Below are positions 58,736 through 64,000 of a DNA stretch of 64,000 bases, one piece after another. Each line of letters begins with the position of its first letter. Positions within the stretch are counted from its first letter, which is position 1. A program made the position numbers and the translations under genes. Origin of the DNA: Pyrrhosoma nymphula (Eukaryota; Arthropoda; Insecta; Odonata; Coenagrionidae); assembly GCA_963573305.1 (NCBI GenBank), contig OY754337.1:84209094-84273093 (forward strand). The letters run 5' to 3'. The notes beneath the pieces are model-generated. The model ran no database searches. It saw nothing but the letters and a program-made list of their open reading frames with translations, and was not told the DNA's origin.

Positions 58736-59819
58736 ATAGGTGATGTAACATTTCCTATGGTTAGCAGGTGGGGTTCATTTTTATATTCTTCTCTATCCTC
58801 TGTCAATAATTTTTTAAAGTATATTTCCCATTTCTCTTTACTAATAGACGTAATTAAATCTTTCTTTTTATCCTGCCTCAATGATCTCAAAAACTTCCAG
58901 CTTTCTGTATTTCTGGTTCCTTCTATGTAGGTATTTAAGTGGTTGCATTTCTTTTCCAAGCTAGCGTTCTTTTTCTGGGTTAATTTTCGTCGCACTTTCG
59001 CTTGTGCTTCTTTGTATGCAACCTTGTCATTGTCTGATTTCGTGGTCAGATATTTGTTATATTTCGACCTTTTTTCTTCTATTTCTTTTTCAATTTCATG
59101 ATCCCACCAATATGGCTTTCTTTTCTTCTTTTCATAGTAGCCTAACGACTCATACGCAGCTTCATGTATGCATTGAGATAAATGCCTATAAAGATCCTCT
59201 GTATTTGATAATGTTTTTCGGCAAAGAAGTTTTTCATCCAGACGTTTTTGGTAAAGCTGTCTAACGCTTTGTTGTTCTAGGCTGTCCAAGTTGTATCTTC
59301 TTTGCATTATTTCTACGTCAGGGTTATCTTGGCTTTCTCTAATCCTTGCTCTTCCAGGAAACATCACCTTAGCATTTAACAGGTGGTGGTCACTCCCACA
59401 TGTAGCACCTCGGTATATTCTGACATCTTGTACTCTTAACTTTGTATTTTGCTTTATGATGAGGTAGTCAATAATTGATTTGAGATCTCTAGTAGGTTGT
59501 GTCCATGTATATTTATGTATACTCTTATGCTCGAAAAAACCATTAGATATTCTTAGGTTATTTTGTTCACACATTGTTATTAGTCTTAATCCATTGTCAT
59601 TTATAGTTTCTTCTCCGTATTTCCCAACCACTTTATCATTTGACTTTTTTCCGACTCTACTATTTAGATCTCCCATTATGATAAGTTCTCTTGAGTTTCC
59701 AATTTTTATTATTTCATCATTTAGGTGTTCAAAGAATTCCTGCTTTTCATTTACAAGCGAGCTTTCATTTATTCCATATACATTAACAAAATAAATTAAT
59801 GACAATGAGATTTTGCTTA
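58723..59819 (-). pseudogene. RTE-like AP endonuclease, N-terminally truncated
   Basis: Open from the element boundary (reading KISLSLIYFVNVYGINES) to a stop at 58723. It contains IIMGDLNSRVG (D46, N48 counted from the TTG at 59805), then NDNGLRLITMCEQNNLRISN, HKYTWTQPTRD and RGATCGSDHHLL (SDH 138-140). The first blocks, with the catalytic Asn and Glu, are missing, so it cannot nick DNA. The linker to the reverse transcriptase is rich in K/E, including KKKRKPYWWDHEIEKEIEEK. The TTG start is not real; translation would have begun upstream in the full element. Confidence 0.85.
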
Positions 59820-60065
59820 GTAAATTAAAGTTGAAAAAATGTATTCAAGTACTTTGGGATAAACAATATTTTTGGTCTTACCGCCCTCTACAATAACAAA
59901 TTAATTTTTGGGCTATCTCACTCGTGAGCAAGCAAACATAAAATTGACCATGTTGAAAAGCAAGGATTTTCCAGATTTAATCAACAAACTTGAAGCGATA
60001 GACCTCGTTTGATAAGGCAAGGCGAACGGGAAACTCCAGTCGTTTCACTACAACTATCACATTAG

Positions 60066-61379
60066 TCACTGAACCTGGCTTTTAAATGCTGCAGGAGTGA
60101 ATAGCCATCCATGAAATCACTATGAAATGGATATCCACGCCTGGTTGCCAAGGAAATTTCTTTTTGTTGTAGAAAATTGTTGAAAAGAAAGGAAAATTGA
60201 TGAATTAAGGGATAAAAACGCAATACCTGGACTAAAAAGGTAGCGTAAAAGAAAAATGAGTGAAAGAATCAAACACTGTATTCATTCATGCGTTTTATGA
60301 TGAAAATTTCCATCCAATATTTCGAGTGTTAGTAATTTCAAAAAGCAAATAGTGATACACCCACCCCGAATTCCATTCTTTTCTTATGGGAGTTAACGAT
60401 AACAATATTGGGGTAAAAACAACCCCAAAATTTGATGATTATATAATTTGTGAAAATTACAATTTTTGTAATTTAGAAACCTTAGTGGGCGCGCGCACAA
60501 CAACTCACCAAAGTTTTATCGCAATCGAATGAATACTTTTCGAGTTTTGCGTGCATAAACATACGCGGGCTGAAATTTTATTTATAAAGGTTGTAGTTAC
60601 TATTTTATGCTCCTCCGTCAAATCCTCCGGCGAGTATTTTTTTAAAATCTAACTCTATGGTTTCTTTGGCGATAAAATATTAATATAGATAGTTGAAATA
60701 TTTTTATGTGCATACATATGCAACTAATTCTTCAATTCTACGTTGAGTTTCTTAGCTGATGATATTTCGCTATGTTACTATCTCTAGGTATTCACCAGTA
60801 CTGTCAAATGTTTGTCAACTTTAAGGGCACTAATTACCGCTTCTCTTGCAACCAAGGTTTCCACAATCTGATTACTCGTTGAAACTTCCTTGAAACTCCT
60901 TGAAACTTCGTCGAATCAATAGTGCGAAATTCCGTCGATCAATAAATTAAAGTCCTGGATTCCCGGGACTCGGCAATTGTTTTGCTTGTGGAGGGAGAGC
61001 CTTCCGAGACCCAATGAATGTTGTCGGATAATGTTGTACTTGCGTATGCTGTGTTCACACTTCCTTAATTATTACATGCCGAAATTAGCCTAAATTACCT
61101 GTCAATTTACATTGCATGATATTGTTGGTGGTGTACAAATCTGACAATACATTGTGAATGCTCGATATCATTAGTCTAATATTATCTTATGGATATCAAA
61201 ACTTCATGCGTGGTAATCAATACTTAGCAATGTTGATATTAGTAATGTCAAATGTCGATGTTAAATGTTTTTCATTGGTATTTTTGTGTTTTTTCACCAA
61301 TTACACTGTGGAGGATTAAAATTTTCTATTTCATGACATTTTGTCAAGTCGTTAAAACTTTCGCGGTCCATATTATGAC
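60066..61379. other. No recognisable gene
   Basis: A segment near 60495-60570 (CTCACCAAAGTTTTATCGCA, GAGTTTTGCGTGCATAAACA) resembles sequence commonly found around Helitron helicase genes and may extend that remnant. The rest is A+T-rich and featureless. Confidence 0.4.
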
Positions 61380-61426
61380 TTATATATGTTTCTTGGGTTT
61401 TCCGCGTCTTGCTAGCTGGTTCGAAG

Positions 61427-61475
61427 GTGGCCGACGTTTCCTCTCCTTTGCCGGAGACTTCCTCAGGGCTACTGA
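61427..61475 (-). ncRNA. Hammerhead-like motif in the Penelope 3' region
   Basis: The minus strand reads CTGAGGA, then a stem TCTCC/GGAGA closing on GGCAAA, then GAAACGTCGG. CTGANGA and GAAA are the invariant hammerhead core boxes. A possible stem III of three base pairs uses an upstream CGTA. Stem I is not clear, so cleavage activity is unproven. Penelope-like elements are known to carry hammerhead ribozymes. Confidence 0.45.
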
Positions 61476-61500
61476 GTGACCACTCCGGTTATGCATCTAT

Positions 61501-63796
61501 TTATACGAATTTGGGGAGAGGGGGGGAAGGAGGAGGAGGGGGAGGGAGTTGTGGAACATTCTGGGTTCTTTTATTTCTCGCTAAAACTGGAAGCCAGGAA
61601 CTGCTGATAGCTTGTCCTTGGTCACGGTTAAAATTGCAGGGGTGTTTCTTTATTTCTAGGGCTTCTCTAACTAGCCTTGTTTTAAAGTGCCGGTCTTTGG
61701 CAAGGATGATCGGTTTCTCTGTTTCGATTTCATGGCCTTTTGCTGCGTGTTCGGCGACCGCTGATTTATCTTGATGTCCGAGGCGTATTGCAGCCGCATG
61801 CTCTCTGACTCTCGTTCTAATTGTCCGTCCAGTCTCCCCCACGTAGACCCTATCACACGTGTTACACTTTAGCAAATATACGCCTTCTGTTTCTAATTTT
61901 TCTTTCCCTTTTACATTCCTCACAATGTCTCGTATTTGTTTCTTCGGTTTGAATATTGTCTTTATTTCGTATTTCCGTAATATCCGGGATATCTTGTCAG
62001 TAGTTCCCTGGATATATGGAAGGTATGCTTTTTTCTGATCTTTTGAGTTTTTCTCCTCCGGTGGTTGGGGCTGAGGTCCTAATTTTTGTGAGATTGTCTT
62101 CATTATCTCATTTTTTCTATAACCATTCTTGGCCAAGATTTCTGTGAGTTTCTTCAGCTCCTCATCTCTATGGTCTCCATCGCTGAGTGTGATGGAACGA
62201 TGAATCATAGTTTTCATCACTCCATTAATCTGTGCAGGATGGTGGTGCGATCTAGTATGCAGATATTGGTTTGTGTTGATAGCTTTTCTGTACACCGTAT
62301 GTCCCAGCGTGCCGTCTCCTCTTCTGTTTACCAGGACGTCTAGGAATGGCAGCTTCCCTTTTTGTTCTTCCTCCATGGTGAATTGTATGCGATGATCAAT
62401 ATTATTTAGGTACTCGAGAAATTCATCTAATTTCCTACGTCCGTGTTTCCATACCACGAAGGTGTCGTCAACGTAGCGTAACCACATCGATGGTTTGTGT
62501 GTAGCATTATCTAATGCGATGTTTTCAAAGCTTTCCATAAAGATGTTGGCAATGGCTGGAGAAATGGGGGACCCCATTGGAGCGCCTTCCGTTTGTTCAT
62601 AAAATTCTCCCTTCCACTTGAAATACGTTGAATTGATGCATATTTCTGCCATGTCTGCTATGTTCCCATCGAACTTATCTCGAACTACCTTGATGGCTTC
62701 TTTCCTGGGTATTTTGGTGAATAGTGTCACCACGTCGAAGCTAACTAAAATGTCCTCGGTCTCCAATTTTAATCCTTGGATGCGGCTAAGGAAATGCTGT
62801 GAGTTTTTGACGTATGAGCTTGCCTTTTCGACCTCTGGTTGGAGAATGGCGGCCACATATTTGGCTAAACTATATGTGGGCGAGTCAATCGCGCTTATAA
62901 TGGGTCTTAATGGAACTCCCTCCTTATGAATTTTAGGTAGACCATAAATACACGGAGTCTTCGGATCTTGGGGCGTAATGCGTCTTCGTGTTTGTTGGTC
63001 AAGGATACTCTTCTTGATGATCTCTGTCGTTTTCCGTTTGATTCTTCCTGTGGGATCCTTGCTCAGCTTGTTGTATGGGCCGTCTTCTAATAATTTCTTT
63101 ATTTTACTGTCGTATGTTTTCGTATCCAGGATAACCGTCGCTTTTCCTTTATCGGCAGGCAAGATTACTATATCATGGTTTTTCCGCAACATTTCTAGAG
63201 CTTCCTTCTCCTTTTTATTAATATTGGATTGTAGTGGTCGTTTGTTCCTCTGGCGTAGAACTCTTGCGGTATCTTGTCTTATTTCTTCCGCTTCTTCTTT
63301 TCGTAGGTGAGTGATGGCCGCTTCTACCCTGCTGATTATTTCTTCAGGGATGACTTTTGGTGTAACAGCAAAATTTAACCCCTTCTGGAGCACCGACGTG
63401 GTCGCTTCGTCCATATTTATTTGTGATAAGTTGACCACTACTTCATGATTTTCTTCTTTTTTGACGTCTATTTGCTGGGCTTTCAATCGTTGGAATTTCT
63501 TCGTTTGCGTCTCCTTTAGTTTTTCACCAACGGCCTCGTAGTGAAGCCAAGTCATTCGATCTAGTTTATCGAAATGGTCATGGTCCATGGAGTTGGCGGT
63601 TCGGAGATGAAGCTTGAAGAGTTGTTTTCCCACTCCGTCTAGGTTACTTCTGATTTCTTGGATTGCCGCTCGTAGAAGGTCTTGAATTGCTTTCTTCAGG
63701 ATGGCTGCAGTGCGGCGTGGCTTCAAGTTATGATGAAGCGAGGCGAATTTTGGAATGACGTCGTTGTCTCTGCATTTCAATAAAAACGTTAAGTGA
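61501..63796 (-). CDS. Penelope-like reverse transcriptase with GIY-YIG endonuclease (759 codons from the first usable codon)
   Basis: One open frame. The reverse transcriptase includes DIVILPADKGKATVI (203-217), YGLPKIHKEGVPLRPIIS (279-296), SFDVVTLFTKIP (347-358, D349), GAPMGSPISPAIANIFME (399-416) and YVDD (436-439). The C-terminal GIY-YIG nuclease runs from GVYLLKCNTC (633-642) through VYVGETGRTIRTRVREH (645-661), preceded by the Cys pair typical of Penelope linkers; this nuclease is thought to nick the target. A proline run (746-754) ends the protein. The listed start is a TTG at 63780; the frame continues upstream as LTFLLKCRDND to 63796, so the real N-terminus is lost. No stops or frameshifts are seen. 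Confidence 0.9.
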
Positions 63797-64000
63797 TTGA
63801 GTACCTAAATAATATTGATCATCGCATGCAATTCACCATGGAGGAAGAACAAAAAGGGAAGCTGCCATTCCTAGACGTCCTGGTAAACAGAAGAGGAGAC
63901 GGCACGCTGGGACATACGGTGTACAGAAAAGCTATCAACACAAACCAATATCTGCATGCTAGATCGCACCACCATCCTGCACAGATTAATGGAGTGATGA
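63797..64000 (+). CDS. Second Penelope-like copy, partial, runs off the window
   Basis: From 63799 the plus strand encodes EYLNNIDHRMQFTMEEEQKG, then PFLDVLVNRRGDGTLGHTV and YRKAINTNQYLHARSHHHPA, matching residues 456-522 of the minus-strand frame with two visible substitutions (I to M, T to A). It starts in the middle of the coding region, after the YVDD block, so it is 5'-truncated as well. The near identity implies a recent joint origin. The reading frame is open to the window end. Confidence 0.85.

Larger units (their letters stand above)
57210..59819 (-). mobile_element. RTE-like LINE, nearly complete, 5'-truncated
   Basis: A 2.6-kb minus-strand element inserted into the Helitron remnant. 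It contains an endonuclease lacking its N-terminal block, then, after a one-base frameshift, an intact reverse transcriptase. It ends at the (TA)n tract 57210-57238 shortly after the stop, typical of RTE elements, which have a very short 3' untranslated region and a simple-repeat tail. A different RTE family from the copies at 12.3, 33.7, 45.4 and 53.1 kb. Confidence 0.85.
57115..60065 (-). mobile_element. Helitron remnant split by an RTE insertion
   Basis: The left piece (57115-57209) has ACGGCATGAGTTGCAATGCC and CTTTCTATGTAGGCA, matching the region downstream of the helicase stop in the 18.56-kb remnant. The right piece (59820-60065) has the matching decayed helicase end: minus-strand HGQFYVC, with the adjoining CTCACTCGTGAGCAAGCAAA and TTTTTGGTCTTACCGCCCTC blocks. 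The two pieces are collinear with the unbroken remnant at 18560-18960, and the RTE element lies exactly between them. Many stops show that it is older than the remnant at 18.6 kb. Confidence 0.72.
61380..63796 (-). mobile_element. Penelope-like retroelement, 5'-truncated, near-intact coding region
   Basis: A minus-strand element: coding region 61501-63796, then a 3' region with a hammerhead-like motif at 61427-61468 and a 12-base palindrome GAGTGGTCACTC at 61479-61490. At 63796/63797 it meets a second copy in the opposite orientation, head to head. Inverted and partial adjacent copies are characteristic of Penelope-like elements. Confidence 0.88.

Noticed and set aside
61409..61774. 121-codon plus-strand frame with a glycine run
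   Set aside because: Antisense of the Penelope C-terminus; the glycine run is the complement of the proline run.

Overview
The window reads as non-coding, repeat-rich eukaryotic DNA, most likely from an arthropod and probably an insect. It is A+T-rich by eye, has no bacterial gene spacing, ribosome binding sites or operons, and nearly every reading frame that can be recognised belongs to a transposable element. The mix of CR1/L2-like and RTE-like LINEs, a Penelope-like element, Helitron helicase remnants, hAT-type DNA elements with 8-bp target duplications, many short inverted-repeat elements (MITEs) and tRNA-derived SINEs is typical of large insect genomes. No host protein-coding gene could be identified; the only host-like signal is one possible exon at 13495-13620.

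Layout. 1-12 kb: a hammerhead-like terminus, a ruined LINE tail with a probable restriction-like endonuclease (about 1600-2115), three inverted-repeat elements (3540-4287, 5089-5648, 8836-9327) and a ruined CR1/L2 tail (10190-10960). 12-16 kb: an RTE-like tail, two facing MITE2 copies around the possible exon, a 40-bp-arm hairpin, a MITE1 copy and a foldback element. 16-19 kb: a tRNA-derived SINE and a Helitron helicase fragment. 19.4-22.9 kb: the best LINE, a CR1/L2-like element on the minus strand with an ORF1 esterase remnant and an almost complete endonuclease-reverse transcriptase. 24.5-31.3 kb: a second CR1/L2 3' end, SINE heads, MITE2, a 180-bp repeat and a snap-back SINE cluster. 31.9-34.3 kb: a 1.73-kb hAT-type element with a perfect 8-bp target duplication, next to an RTE-like tail. 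35.5-38.9 kb: MITE1, an 847-bp hAT-type element with a perfect target duplication, a third CR1/L2 3' end and a hAT deletion derivative. 40.9-48.9 kb: another LINE tail, a hAT-type element, MITE3, an RTE-like tail, MITE2, the 180-bp repeat and a SINE. 49.2-50.6 kb: long (TA)n tracts framing two related, nearly perfect 230-bp palindromes. 52.7-55.0 kb: a CR1/L2 fragment cut by an RTE-like endonuclease fragment, then a 261-bp tandem duplication. 57.1-60.1 kb: a Helitron remnant split by a nearly complete RTE element. 61.4-64.0 kb: a Penelope-like element with an open reverse transcriptase/GIY-YIG frame, head-to-head with a second copy that runs off the window.

How it fits together. Autonomous elements supply reverse transcriptase (CR1/L2, RTE, Penelope), and the many short elements look like non-autonomous passengers of DNA transposases that are not present here. 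The most unusual structures are the twin (TA)n-flanked palindromes, whose arms match each other far better than the two units match, and a hammerhead-like stem plus GAAA motif that recurs at Penelope-like termini across the window. All family assignments come from reading motifs; no database search was possible.
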